The position numbers were made by a program, and so were the translations under genes. 64,000 nt of DNA, taken from the NCBI GenBank assembly GCA_002702065.1, contig NZXX01000001.1:2170001-2234000 (forward strand), in the 5' to 3' direction. This DNA is from Anaerolineaceae bacterium (lineage in GTDB: Bacteria; Chloroflexota; Anaerolineae; Aggregatilineales; Phototrophicaceae). Position 1 is the stretch's first letter, and each line of letters opens with the position of its first letter. The notes under the pieces are model-generated. The model searched no databases, was not told the origin of the DNA, and was given only the letters and a program-made list of their open reading frames with translations. Below, one piece after another: positions 37,073 through 46,626 of this stretch.

Positions 37073-40000
37073 ACGGTGCAGCGTCGGGGAAGATCTGGCT
37101 GTGAAGCTGCTCCAGAAGTGTGAGCACGTCACGGTTACGGGTATTGGTGGCATACGTCCCCACCGTATCCGGGGAAAGTAGACCTGGACCGCCGGGTGCA
37201 ACAGTGGGTGTGGTATTGTCGCCTTCCAAACCGTTGTTAGGCAACTGGTTGGTGTACTTCCGCCACAGATTATAGATCGGAACAGTCGTGTTATTTGCCG
37301 CCTCAACGTTTTGCACGGCTTCAACCAAAGCGTTGTTGATGGCCGTCACCTGGCTTTCGTTTGCCGGGTTGGGTTGAACCGTCGTTACGACCGGGATCAC
37401 GCCGTTATTGAGCAAGGTCTGGATAATCTGCTCCATACTGGCGCGATAGGTCTGTGGATCGGTACCACTGGCGATATCACCCATACCGACGCTGATGATT
37501 GCCACGGCTGGTTGAACCAGGCGAATCTCGCAATCGAGCGGGGTTTCGCCCGGGTTACAGTTGCCGCCACTGCTCAGGCTTGGGTCCAGCAGGTCCTGTG
37601 CCCGCCAGTTGACGCCAGCCGCAAGGCTATCCCGGTCAAAACTGCTGCGACCATCACCCAGATCGACCTGATTAAACCAATCAATTGTCGACTGTAGCTC
37701 TGGCGCACCGGTGTTGATGCCTGGGTCGGCAAATGGTTCCAGGTAGCCGGACTGAACGGCCATGGTGCCGCCGATGACGGTAAAAACATTGGCCCGCTTG
37801 CCCTGATTAACGCCGCTATCAAAGATCGCACGGATCTGATTGCGAACCTGCTGCGGGCTGAGGTCGGGCAGATTAGGAATCTGTTCAACCAGATTCGGCG
37901 CACTCTGGGCCGCATCGGCCACGGTGTAGGTGATCTGAGCGGTATTTTCGCCGCCCGGTCCCACCGCCCGCAGCGTCACGGTGTATTCGCCTGCGGCACC
38001 GTAGGTGTGCGTTGGGCTTTGTTCACCGCTGGTAGCGCCATCACCAAACTGCCATTCATAGCTGGTGACCTCGCCGGTCGTCTCGTTGATGAACTGCACC
38101 GGCTCGTTGGTCGTCCCGCTGGTTGGTTCGGCGCGGAAGGCCGCGACCGGTGGTTGGGCCGCATCGGCCACGGTGTAGGTGATCTGGGCGGTATTTTCGC
38201 CGCCCGGTCCCACTGCCCGCAGCGATACCGTGTACTCGCCTGCCGCGCCATAGGTGTGCGTTGGGCTTTGTTCGCCGCTGGTGGCACCGTCGCCGAACTG
38301 CCATTCGTAGCTGGTGACCTCGCCAGTGGTCTCGTTGATGAACTGCACCGGCTCGTTGGTCGTCCCGCTGGCCGGTTCGGCGTGGAAAGCCGCGACCGGC
38401 GGTTGGGCGGCATCGGCCACCGAGTAGGTGATCTGAGCCGTGTTCTCACCGCCCGGTCCCACCGCCCGCAGCGATACCGTGTACTCGCCTGCCGCGCCGT
38501 AGGTGTGCGTTGGGCTTTGTTCGCCGCTGGTAGCACCGTCGCCAAACTGCCATTCGTAGCTGGTGACCTCGCCGGTTGTCTCGTTGATGAACTGCACCGG
38601 CTCGTTGGTCGTCCCGCTGGCCGGTTCGGCGCGGAAAGCCGCGACCGGCGGTTGGGCCGCATCCGTCACCGAGTAGGTGATCTGAGCGGTATTTTCGCCG
38701 CCCGGTCCCACTGCCCGCAGCGTCACGGTGTATTCGCCTGCCGGGCCATAGGTGTGCGTTGGGCTTTGTTCACCGCTGGTAGCACCGTCGCCAAACTGCC
38801 ATTCGTAGCTGGTGACCTCGCCGGTCGTCTCGTTGACGAACTGCACCGGCTCGTTGGTTGTGCCACTGGCCGGTTCAGCGCGGAAAGCGGCTACCGGTGG
38901 TTGGGCCGCATCGGCCACGGTGTAGCTGATCTGAGCGGTATTTTCCCCACCCGGTCCCACTGCCCGCAGCGATACCGTGTACTCGCCCGCGGCGCCGTAG
39001 GTGTGCGTCGGACTTTGTTCGCCGCTGGTGGCACCGTCGCCGAACTGCCATTCGTAGCTGGTGACCTCGCCGGTTGTCTCGTTGACGAACTGCACCGGCT
39101 CGTTGGTCGTCCCGTTGGCTGGTTCGGCGCGGAAAGCCACTGCTGGCGGTGCGATAACCACTGCCTCGCTGACCGCGATCTGCACTTCAGAGAAAGCAGA
39201 CCGTCCATTTACACCGGTTACCGTCAAACGGGCGGTGTAGTTGCCCTGCTGAGAATAGATGTGCTGGGGATCAGCTGTGTTGCTGATGCCACCATCACCA
39301 AACTCCCAGAAGTAGCTGGAAATATTGTTTGGATCACCCGTAGAGTCAAAGTTGACGGTGAGCGGTGCTTCACCACTGGTCGGGTCTGCTGTAAATGCGG
39401 GATCAGCATCCGGGATCGGTGCGGTCACGGAAACCACTTTTTCCGCAGAACTGCTGCCGCCCGGACCTGTTACGGTTAACCTGACCGTGTACTCGCCGGC
39501 ACTCTGATATGTGTGCAGCGGGTCGCGTGCTGTGCTAACGTCGGTCGCATCACCAAAGTTCCATTCGAAGGTAAGTTCCTCACCAGCCGCCTGATTGGTG
39601 AACTGGACTTCCAATGGGGCAGGACCACTCTGTGGGAAGACATCGAAAGCTGCTACAGGCGGCTCATCTGGCTGAATGACTGTGATGGTACCCTGTGCCT
39701 CATCGGTTCCACCGGGGCCTGACACTATTAATGTGACCGTGTATTCGCCAGCGTTTTCATAGATGTGTAGTGGGTCGCGATCAGAGCTGGGCTCGGAGCC
39801 ATCACCGAAGTTCCACTCGAAGGTAAGCTCATCACCTTCGGACTGGTTGGTGAACTGGACTTCCAACGGGGCAGGGCCGCTTGATGGTGAGCTTTCAAAA
39901 GCCGCAGTTGGCGGTTCGATCGGTTCTACCGCACTGATCTGGACAGTCTCTTTGTCCGAACCACCTGGCCCCTGAACAAACAGCTCGACCGTGTAAGTAC

Positions 40001-41531
40001 CGGCGGCATTGTAGGTATGCTGTACCTGAGCGCCTTCGCCGATCTCACCATCACCAAAGTTCCAGGTATAACTATCGATTGGCCCGGTAGAGCTTGACGC
40101 GTTGAACTGAACGGTGAGCGACACCTCGCCAGACATGGGGTTAGCCGCGATCGCAGCAACCGGCGCATCGGGTGGTTGAACCACGTTGATTTCGACACGC
40201 GCTTCAGATTGCCCGCCGGGCCCCACGACGACCAGCAGTACTTCGTACAAACCCGGATCATCAAACGTATGGGTGACAATTCGCCCGCCACCCAGTTGGC
40301 CATCACCAAAGTTCCAGTTGTAGCTGTCAATCTGGCCGGATGAGTCGGTCGCATCAAACTGAACGGTCAGCGGCGCTTCGCCTTCCGTTTGTGAAGGCAC
40401 CAACGCGGCAATTGGTTCCGGAATGGTGGGGTTTTCGACCGTGATTTGCCGGGTAACCGACGATGATCCGCCGGAGCCGGTGACTGTCAGAATGACGTTG
40501 TAAGTGCCAACCGCATCAAACGTATGGGTTGGATTGGTTTGATTACTGGTGGTGTTGTCGCCAAAATTCCATACGCGCTGTGTGATGTTGCCCTGCGATT
40601 GGTCCGTAAATTGAATCGTCAGGGGTGAAGCGCCGCTGGTTCGGTCCTGCGTAAAGGCCGCGACCGGTGGCGTCGCACTCTGGACGCTGATTTGCCTGGA
40701 CACATTGGACGACCCGCCTGGGCCTTTTACCCGCAGCGTCACATTGTAGACACCTGGGTTGCGGAAAGTGTGCGTCGGATTGACAGCTGAGCTGCTGCCA
40801 CCGTCACCAAAGTTCCAGCTATAGCTGGTGATATTTCCGCTGGATTGATTGAAGAAACGGACTACCAGCGGCGATATACCGCTGACACGGTCCTGACTGA
40901 AGGCGGCAATGGGCCGCGATACGGTTGTCGCGGTCGGGGCAATTGTTGGGACCCGATTCTGCACCCGAACATTATTGACGACCGTTGCCAGATTTGTGCC
41001 ATCCCGCAGGAACACTTTCAAGCGCAGCTGGTACTGCCCATCCTGAATGCCGGACGTATTCCAGATTCCCAGCAGGCCGTTAAAGACCGGATTTTGAACG
41101 ATGCCACTGGCCAGGAACCATAGATCACCGGGGTTCGGGTCTGGCCCCCATTCCAGTTGATATTGTAAGAAGCTGGGATGTGAAGCGGCGCCGATTACCT
41201 GTACGTTACCGGCAACAACGCTCCCCGGCCCTGGCGAGAGAATCGCAATGTTCACGGGCATTGGGCTGGGCGTCGGGAAGGGGAGTACAGGGGGTGGCAG
41301 CACGGCTGTCGGCCTTTGGCCAATCTGGGTTGGCAGAGGCAGCGATGTGACGGTGACCGGGGTTGGTGCAGAGCCGGTCGTAATTAAGGTACGGGTTGGA
41401 AGTACAGTATTTGTTGGTACATCGGTTAAGTCAAGTTGTTGTTGTGGTTCACTGGTGAGGTTACACGCCGCAATGATAAATACCAATATGACCCATATAG
41501 TTGTAAGCCAGATCCTGTTTCTTCCAAACAT
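37071..41531 (-). CDS. Giant PKD-repeat surface lipoprotein with degenerate SGNH domain
   Basis: A 1486-residue exported lipoprotein. The signal segment ends in a lipobox IIAAC (Cys near 23), followed by a Thr/Pro-rich linker and an Ig-like region (about 95-190). Twelve PKD domains follow (about 200-1209), each with a WNFGDG or WQFGDG core and a THTY-type strand. The last five are nearly identical. The C-terminal 275 residues match SGNH esterase-like domains, but GDS is GGT (in TVIGGTMA), GTND is GMGD, and no DxxH is found, so hydrolysis is unlikely. ATG at 41531 with AAGGTGA upstream is preferred. Probably a surface stalk or adhesin. Confidence 0.9.
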   Translation of the reverse strand: MFGRNRIWLTTIWVILVFIIAACNLTSEPQQQLDLTDVPTNTVLPTRTLITTGSAPTPVTVTSLPLPTQIGQRPTAVLPPPVLPFPTPSPMPVNIAILSPGPGSVVAGNVQVIGAASHPSFLQYQLEWGPDPNPGDLWFLASGIVQNPVFNGLLGIWNTSGIQDGQYQLRLKVFLRDGTNLATVVNNVRVQNRVPTIAPTATTVSRPIAAFSQDRVSGISPLVVRFFNQSSGNITSYSWNFGDGGSSSAVNPTHTFRNPGVYNVTLRVKGPGGSSNVSRQISVQSATPPVAAFTQDRTSGASPLTIQFTDQSQGNITQRVWNFGDNTTSNQTNPTHTFDAVGTYNVILTVTGSGGSSSVTRQITVENPTIPEPIAALVPSQTEGEAPLTVQFDATDSSGQIDSYNWNFGDGQLGGGRIVTHTFDDPGLYEVLLVVVGPGGQSEARVEINVVQPPDAPVAAIAANPMSGEVSLTVQFNASSSTGPIDSYTWNFGDGEIGEGAQVQHTYNAAGTYTVELFVQGPGGSDKETVQISAVEPIEPPTAAFESSPSSGPAPLEVQFTNQSEGDELTFEWNFGDGSEPSSDRDPLHIYENAGEYTVTLIVSGPGGTDEAQGTITVIQPDEPPVAAFDVFPQSGPAPLEVQFTNQAAGEELTFEWNFGDATDVSTARDPLHTYQSAGEYTVRLTVTGPGGSSSAEKVVSVTAPIPDADPAFTADPTSGEAPLTVNFDSTGDPNNISSYFWEFGDGGISNTADPQHIYSQQGNYTARLTVTGVNGRSAFSEVQIAVSEAVVIAPPAVAFRAEPANGTTNEPVQFVNETTGEVTSYEWQFGDGATSGEQSPTHTYGAAGEYTVSLRAVGPGGENTAQISYTVADAAQPPVAAFRAEPASGTTNEPVQFVNETTGEVTSYEWQFGDGATSGEQSPTHTYGPAGEYTVTLRAVGPGGENTAQITYSVTDAAQPPVAAFRAEPASGTTNEPVQFINETTGEVTSYEWQFGDGATSGEQSPTHTYGAAGEYTVSLRAVGPGGENTAQITYSVADAAQPPVAAFHAEPASGTTNEPVQFINETTGEVTSYEWQFGDGATSGEQSPTHTYGAAGEYTVSLRAVGPGGENTAQITYTVADAAQPPVAAFRAEPTSGTTNEPVQFINETTGEVTSYEWQFGDGATSGEQSPTHTYGAAGEYTVTLRAVGPGGENTAQITYTVADAAQSAPNLVEQIPNLPDLSPQQVRNQIRAIFDSGVNQGKRANVFTVIGGTMAVQSGYLEPFADPGINTGAPELQSTIDWFNQVDLGDGRSSFDRDSLAAGVNWRAQDLLDPSLSSGGNCNPGETPLDCEIRLVQPAVAIISVGMGDIASGTDPQTYRASMEQIIQTLLNNGVIPVVTTVQPNPANESQVTAINNALVEAVQNVEAANNTTVPIYNLWRKYTNQLPNNGLEGDNTTPTVAPGGPGLLSPDTVGTYATNTRNRDVLTLLEQLHSQIFPDAAP
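37906..39150. repeat. Five tandem 249-base repeats encoding PKD domains
   Basis: Units start at about 37906, 38155, 38404, 38653 and 38902, exactly 249 bases (83 codons) apart, and are nearly identical in DNA and protein. The other seven PKD domains of the same gene are much more diverged. In-frame period and high identity point to recent duplication or conversion. Confidence 0.92.
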
Positions 41532-41635
41532 CCCATTCACCTTCCAAAAGGTCCATTTCGGTGCGTGCCAATTATACCGTTTGTTCGACGCGCAAACCCG
41601 ACGCTTTCTGCACGTTACCTCAATCATTATGGTAC

Positions 41636-41664
41636 TTGTAGCAAAAATAAGCTAGTGATACACT
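41636..41664 (+). promoter_or_regulatory. Candidate leaderless promoter of the response regulator gene
   Basis: TTGTAG (41636-41641), a 17-base spacer and TACACT (41659-41664). The expected transcription start is at or next to the ATG at 41672, and no Shine-Dalgarno sequence precedes that ATG. Confidence 0.5.
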
Positions 41665-41671
41665 GAAAATT

Positions 41672-42382
41672 ATGAAAGTATTGATTGTTGATGACGAACA
41701 AGCTATACGTGATGCCTTAGGCCGCAAGCTCCGGCGCGAGGGGTTCGACGTGATGTTGAGCGCCAATGGTCTGGAGGGGTTACGGACCTTCCATAGTGAG
41801 CGTCCGGACCTGATTGTGTTGGACATTGTTATGCCCGGCGGCATGGATGGCCTCACCGTCTGCCAGCGTATCCGCGAAGTTGCCGATACGCCCATCATGA
41901 TGCTGTCTGCACAGGTCATCACCGAAGAAGACATTATTCATGGGCTGAACGCCGGTGCGGATGAGTATCTGATCAAGCCGGTTCGTCTCAACGAATTTGT
42001 CGCACGGGTTCAGGCGCTGCTGCGCCGCGCTCAAATATCAACCTCTGAGCCGGAGCAGGGTTATAACGACGGCTACCTCAATATCGACCTTCACCGCCGC
42101 CATGTCTACGTCAACAGCCGGAAAATACACCTCACCCCGACCGAATTTAAATTGCTGGCTGTGTTGATGGAAAATGCGGGCAGGGTAGTCTCGCAGCGAG
42201 ACCTGCTCGAACAGGTATGGGGCCATGAGTATATAGATGATATTTATTATCCCCGAGTCTATATCAGCCAGCTTCGCCGCAAAATAGAACCGGACGCCGC
42301 TAACCCCGTTTATATCCTCACTGAACATCGCATTGGGTATCGCTTCGAAAAACAACAGCCGACCGTCCACAAGCCCGACTAA
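41672..42382 (+). CDS. OmpR-family response regulator
   Basis: A 236-residue regulator. The receiver domain (1-120) has IVDDEQAIRDALG, the phosphoacceptor Asp in LIVLDIVMPGGMDG (one Gly longer than usual in this loop) and LIKPVRLNEF. The winged-helix domain (about 130-230) has LTPTEFKLLAVLMENAG and EHRIGYRF. It is the partner of the histidine kinase gene 18 bases downstream. No ribosome site precedes the ATG, and a promoter is spaced for leaderless translation. Confidence 0.95.
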   Translation: MKVLIVDDEQAIRDALGRKLRREGFDVMLSANGLEGLRTFHSERPDLIVLDIVMPGGMDGLTVCQRIREVADTPIMMLSAQVITEEDIIHGLNAGADEYLIKPVRLNEFVARVQALLRRAQISTSEPEQGYNDGYLNIDLHRRHVYVNSRKIHLTPTEFKLLAVLMENAGRVVSQRDLLEQVWGHEYIDDIYYPRVYISQLRRKIEPDAANPVYILTEHRIGYRFEKQQPTVHKPD

Positions 42383-42400
42383 CCCAGGCAAGTCAGACGC

Positions 42401-44620
42401 ATGTTGCCACTGAACTCGGTTACGTTGCTCCTCAACGGGTTGACACTGGCACTGTCACTCAGCTTTCTGCTGATCACGCTCTGGCAAGATACCCGCAAAG
42501 AACTCAGTCAATTTTTCGCTATTTTCCTCATTATGGTGACGCTCTGGAACGGCGGGTCGCTGCTCTTTCAGGCTGGTTCGCTCATTAGCGGTGAACCCGG
42601 TTTATCGGCAATCGCCATTGGTTTGATGGAGTTTGGATTTGCGGGTTCCAGCGCCGCTATTTATGTGTTGACTGCGGTGATTGTTGGTTTGCATACCCGC
42701 CGCTTCAGGATCGTGGCGATTGCAGGGCTGCTCATCGTACTGGGGTATCAATTTCTACTGATTGTGCTGAATGCGCCTGCGCGGTTAAGCCAGATCGAAA
42801 GCAGCGCGACCATCTACCAACTACAGCCATTATCCGGCCTGTTTTACCTCATCTTTGACACGATGGCGTTTTACCTTGTGTGGCGGCACCGGCGCAAAAT
42901 TCGGTCGCAGGCTTTGTTTTTTGGCGTCATTGCTTTTGTATCCGGTCAGGCGTTTAGCCTCCTCAACCCTGAACTTCGAGCAATCTCCATATCCATCAAC
43001 GTTAGTTCTATCTCTGCGCTGATCATCAGCTTTGCCATTCTGCGACAGGAAATCATCACGCCGCTGGCAGAGCGCGTGCGGCAGGTCGAGGCGATGCACC
43101 AGGTCAGCCTGGCGATCACCAGCCAGATATCCCTCGACACCGTGCTTAAGGAGATTGCATCGCAGGCTGTGCGATGGCTCGATGCGGATGGGTCGGGCAT
43201 TTTTCTGAACATGGGGGAAGAACTGGAACTGGCAACGGTTTACAACCTGCCGAAGCAGTTTGTCAAAATGCGCATCCCACTGGGGAAGGGGATGGCCGGC
43301 ACGGTTGCGAAAAACACACAGTCGATCTTCGTCGAACAATATCGCCGGGACTGGAAGGGCGATGCCGATCTGCCCCTCGCGCGTGAGACGTTTGGTTCGG
43401 TCATCTGTGTGCCGTTAATCTACGGCGGTCATGCCATTGGCGCCTTGCTGGTTATCGCCAGCCAACATGGACGCCTGTTCAGCGCGGAAGATGTGTATTT
43501 GCTGGAGTTACTTGGTTCACAGGCCGCCGTGGCGATTGCACACAGCCAGCTCTTTGCCGATCAGCAAGCACTGGTGCATGAAGTCGAAGCCGCACGTGGG
43601 CAACTTGAAACAGTACTGAGCAGTACGCAAAACCCCGTTATCGCTGTCGACCGGCAGTTCCATCTCATCTTCGCGAACCCTGCTGCAAAAACACTTTTTC
43701 TTTCCAGTGAAGGTTATCAAATTACTGATCTGGTGCCCGAACTGGCTTTCCCAGCAGATGCCCAACATGTTCTGGCCGATTTGCGATACAAAGGGTCACA
43801 TATTTACGAAATCACGCTCAACAATAAAGTCTATCAATGCCATCTTGCATCCCTGGGGCGACCACGTGCAGCCGGGTGGGTGGCCATCCTCAATGACGTG
43901 ACTCAACTGAAGGAACTGGATCGCCTGAAAAGCGAAATGGTCCGCATGACCAGCCATGATCTGAAAAATCCCTTGCAGGCGGCAATGGCAAACCTTGATC
44001 TATTGGGGGATGATCTGGCAGACAGTGACAACCCTGAAATTAAAGTTTCGTTGGCTGCTATTGATAAGCAGCTTGAGCGCATGAATCGGATCATTGGTGG
44101 CATTCTCGATTTGGAGCGGGTAAAATCCGGCATTCCTGCATTTGAGATTTGCTACCCGGACAAAGCTGTTCAACGCGCTGTGGATGACATGCAGGATCTG
44201 GCCCATGACAAAAGTATTGCGCTGGTCAATAGCATCGCAGACCAGTTACCGAATTTCCTGGGTGATGCTGAGCAATTTGAGCGTGCGCTCACAAACTTGG
44301 TGGAAAACGCGATCAAGTTTACACCTGCCGGTGGCACAGTGACGGTCAATGTCATGGCAAAAGACAATGATATCCTGTTTGAGATATCTGACACCGGCAT
44401 TGGTATTCCCGAAGAAATCCATGCCAAGATTTTTGAACGTTTCTTTCGAGGAAGGCAAAAAGGCGCCGACCATATTACAGGGTCGGGCCTTGGTCTGAGC
44501 CTGGTGAAAACCATAGTGGATAACCATAATGGGCGCATCTGGCTACAGAGTGAAGAACATGTCGGTACCACATTTTTTGTTTCGATACCGGCATTAAGTG
44601 TGGAGCGCGTATTATCTTAG
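42401..44620 (+). CDS. Sensor histidine kinase with 7TM, GAF and PAS domains
   Basis: A 739-residue membrane sensor kinase. Seven hydrophobic segments fill residues 1-215 in the manner of 7TM-type kinase sensor regions. A GAF domain (about 240-385, PLGKGMAGTVAKNTQ, SQAAVAIAHSQLF) and a PAS-like domain (about 395-495) follow. The phosphoacceptor His is in RMTSHDLKNPLQAA, and the ATPase domain has LVENAIKFTP, DTGIGIPEEI and GSGLGLSLVKTI. It is cotranscribed with its regulator gene. The signal sensed is unknown; its neighbours are a secreted propeller gene and envelope genes. Confidence 0.96.
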   Translation: MLPLNSVTLLLNGLTLALSLSFLLITLWQDTRKELSQFFAIFLIMVTLWNGGSLLFQAGSLISGEPGLSAIAIGLMEFGFAGSSAAIYVLTAVIVGLHTRRFRIVAIAGLLIVLGYQFLLIVLNAPARLSQIESSATIYQLQPLSGLFYLIFDTMAFYLVWRHRRKIRSQALFFGVIAFVSGQAFSLLNPELRAISISINVSSISALIISFAILRQEIITPLAERVRQVEAMHQVSLAITSQISLDTVLKEIASQAVRWLDADGSGIFLNMGEELELATVYNLPKQFVKMRIPLGKGMAGTVAKNTQSIFVEQYRRDWKGDADLPLARETFGSVICVPLIYGGHAIGALLVIASQHGRLFSAEDVYLLELLGSQAAVAIAHSQLFADQQALVHEVEAARGQLETVLSSTQNPVIAVDRQFHLIFANPAAKTLFLSSEGYQITDLVPELAFPADAQHVLADLRYKGSHIYEITLNNKVYQCHLASLGRPRAAGWVAILNDVTQLKELDRLKSEMVRMTSHDLKNPLQAAMANLDLLGDDLADSDNPEIKVSLAAIDKQLERMNRIIGGILDLERVKSGIPAFEICYPDKAVQRAVDDMQDLAHDKSIALVNSIADQLPNFLGDAEQFERALTNLVENAIKFTPAGGTVTVNVMAKDNDILFEISDTGIGIPEEIHAKIFERFFRGRQKGADHITGSGLGLSLVKTIVDNHNGRIWLQSEEHVGTTFFVSIPALSVERVLS

Positions 44621-44636
44621 TTGGTTTGAGGACTCT

Positions 44637-45662
44637 ATGCGGAATTCATTTATCGTTTCGATGCTCACAGTTGTTGTGTTACTTGCAGTCATTCAGGTTA
44701 CACTAGCTCAGACATCTATTACGCCAACACCGGCTCCTTCAAAAACCCCAACCGAAGATCCAGCAGCAGAGCAGGCAGAAGCAACCGAGGCTGTCAGTAA
44801 TGCGAGCCCAATTACGGAACCCTGGACACAAGATGATTTGCAAATTGTGACCGGGAATGTTCAGCGGCCAAACGGTATTCAATGGTTCAATAACCAGCTT
44901 TACACCGTGTGCAATGGCGACTCCACAATATACGAAGTCAATGCTTCCACCGGTGCGACCCGAACTTATATCTGGGGCGTATACAACGCGCATACGCTGC
45001 ATGTCGAAACCAACGAGAGCGGTGAACTGAACCTGTGGATACCCGATTTTCAGACAAATCGATTCCTGCGGGTAGACCGCAGCGGTGTACAACAACTGAG
45101 TGCTGATCTATCAGGCCCGTGGGGCATTGAATTGTATAACGAGACAGAATTTCTCATTACCAACCTGCAGGCGAACAATGTGATCGTGATGACACGCGAC
45201 GGACAGACGCGTGAGGTTGTCACCGGTCTTCGGGCGCCGACCGGTATCGCTGCGGATGATGAGAATATTTATGTCGCCAACACCGGCAGCTCCCGGCGGG
45301 GTATTGAGTGGATCAGCAGGAGCCAGATTGCTGACAGCAGCACAGAGGAGACGCAGCCGCTGGTGACGGGGCTGCAAAACACCACCGGTCTTGACCTGGC
45401 AGCAGATGGTTACCTGTATTTTGCATACTCGCTAGGGACACGTGGCGTGGTCGGCCGCGTCAACCCTGATGTTTGTATCGAAAATGGTGGGTGCACCAAC
45501 AGCGAAATCGAAATTGTTGTCTATACCGAATTGGCAGCGCCCCTGGCTGGTCTCACAATTTCACCGGATATGCGATTGTTTATGCACACCATGTTCAGCC
45601 CGGATATTTATTGGATTCAGCTAGGGAATGAGCAGCCCGAAGCAGAGACCGAAAGCAGTTAG
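44637..45662 (+). CDS. Secreted NHL/SMP-30-like beta-propeller protein
   Basis: A 341-residue exported protein. A signal peptide (about 1-25, ending TLAQTS) and a Thr/Pro/Ala-rich linker precede a six-bladed propeller-like region. Repeating segments include NGIQWFNNQLYTVCNG, GPWGIELYNETEFLIT and APTGIAADDENIYVAN. It resembles streptogramin lyase-like and NHL proteins; no catalytic residues can be assigned. ATG at 44637 with GAGGA upstream is chosen over GTG at 44598, which lies inside the kinase gene. Its stop shares 4 bases with the convergent ABC permease gene. Confidence 0.85.
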   Translation: MRNSFIVSMLTVVVLLAVIQVTLAQTSITPTPAPSKTPTEDPAAEQAEATEAVSNASPITEPWTQDDLQIVTGNVQRPNGIQWFNNQLYTVCNGDSTIYEVNASTGATRTYIWGVYNAHTLHVETNESGELNLWIPDFQTNRFLRVDRSGVQQLSADLSGPWGIELYNETEFLITNLQANNVIVMTRDGQTREVVTGLRAPTGIAADDENIYVANTGSSRRGIEWISRSQIADSSTEETQPLVTGLQNTTGLDLAADGYLYFAYSLGTRGVVGRVNPDVCIENGGCTNSEIEIVVYTELAAPLAGLTISPDMRLFMHTMFSPDIYWIQLGNEQPEAETESS

Positions 45663-46552
45663 CTGTGACGGTTTACGCGGCGCTCTACGTACCGCACAAA
45701 CAATGAGCCGACAATCGTCATGGAGAGATAGATCAACGCGACGGTTGTGTACGTTTCCAGATAGCGGAACGAAGCCCCAGACGAGATTTTCGCGATCTGG
45801 GTCAGATCGTTGACGCCTAAAATGGCGACCAGCGAAGAGTCTTTGATAATAGCGACAAAGTCATTTCCCAGAGGTGGCAAAACACGCCGGATTGCCTGGG
45901 GCAGCACAATGTAGCGCAACGTAAGGGGATAATTCATCCCAAGCGACCGGGCTGCCTCTATCTGGCCTTTATCAATGGATTGAATGCCCGCACGAACCGT
46001 TTCGGAAAGAAACGCCCCATAGGTAAACGCCAGCGCCACAATTGCGGATTCCGGTGAACTGCCACGAATATTCAGTTCGATCCCAAAGTTGGTAGCCAGA
46101 TACGTCCGCACTGCCGGTACGATGACGAACGCAAAAATCAACAGCACAATCAGGATAGGCAGGCCACGCATGATCATGACGAACAGCGTAGCCAGGTTAT
46201 ACAGCGCCAGATGAACAAGGCTTAAAACTGAGCCAGCGAAGCCTGGTGCGGGTTTCGGAACACTGGAACGAATGATGCCCACAAGTAAACCGATGAAAAA
46301 CGCAAAAATGTACGACAGGGCAGAGACACGCAGTGTCATGGCAATGCCCTCTTGCAGTTGTACAAATATGTTGGAGTAGATTTCGTTCGCCGCAATACCG
46401 AAGGCAATCCATATGCCTGCGAGTATGAGGAACAAGGCCCACCAGGGGAAACGATAAAGAAAATTTCGCCTCAGTAGATTATGGGGTTGCTCATCTATCT
46501 CTGTGAGTGTTTTTTCCGGCGACTCGCCAGTGTTTGTTGTTGGCGCAGCCAT
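45659..46552 (-). CDS. Polar amino acid ABC transporter permease (HisM/GlnP type)
   Basis: A 297-residue inner-membrane permease. After a 40-residue polar N-terminus there are about five to six spans, with TLRVSALSYIFAFFIGLLVG. The cytosolic EAA-like loop is EAARSLGMNYPLTLRYIVLPQAIR, followed by LGNDFVAIIKDSSLVAILG, the pattern of the amino-acid subgroup. It works with the binding protein encoded 74 bases upstream. No ATPase gene is adjacent, so it must share one from elsewhere. Confidence 0.95.
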   Translation of the reverse strand: MAAPTTNTGESPEKTLTEIDEQPHNLLRRNFLYRFPWWALFLILAGIWIAFGIAANEIYSNIFVQLQEGIAMTLRVSALSYIFAFFIGLLVGIIRSSVPKPAPGFAGSVLSLVHLALYNLATLFVMIMRGLPILIVLLIFAFVIVPAVRTYLATNFGIELNIRGSSPESAIVALAFTYGAFLSETVRAGIQSIDKGQIEAARSLGMNYPLTLRYIVLPQAIRRVLPPLGNDFVAIIKDSSLVAILGVNDLTQIAKISSGASFRYLETYTTVALIYLSMTIVGSLFVRYVERRVNRHS

Positions 46553-46588
46553 TCTCTATCCTGACCGATAATTGGTTATATGAGAGAA

Positions 46589-46618
46589 GAGGGGATACCC
46601 CTGTTCGGATATCCCCTC
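46589..46618 (-). terminator. Hairpin between binding protein and permease genes
   Basis: A 9-base stem, GAGGGGATA (46589-46597) with TATCCCCTC (46610-46618). On the minus strand it is followed by TTCTCTC, not a clean T-run, so partial termination or mRNA stabilisation is more likely than a full stop. Confidence 0.55.
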
Positions 46619-46626
46619 ACTTCGAA

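Noticed and set aside
37906..39150. Tandem repeats as a possible CRISPR array
   Set aside because: The period is 249 bases, whole units are repeated without unique spacers, and all are in-frame PKD codons.
38007..39479. Plus-strand open frame of 490 codons antisense to the PKD gene
   Set aside because: It follows the 249-base tandem repeats and repeats the same antisense peptide; there is no ribosome site or family match. The PKD reading on the minus strand is clearly the real one.
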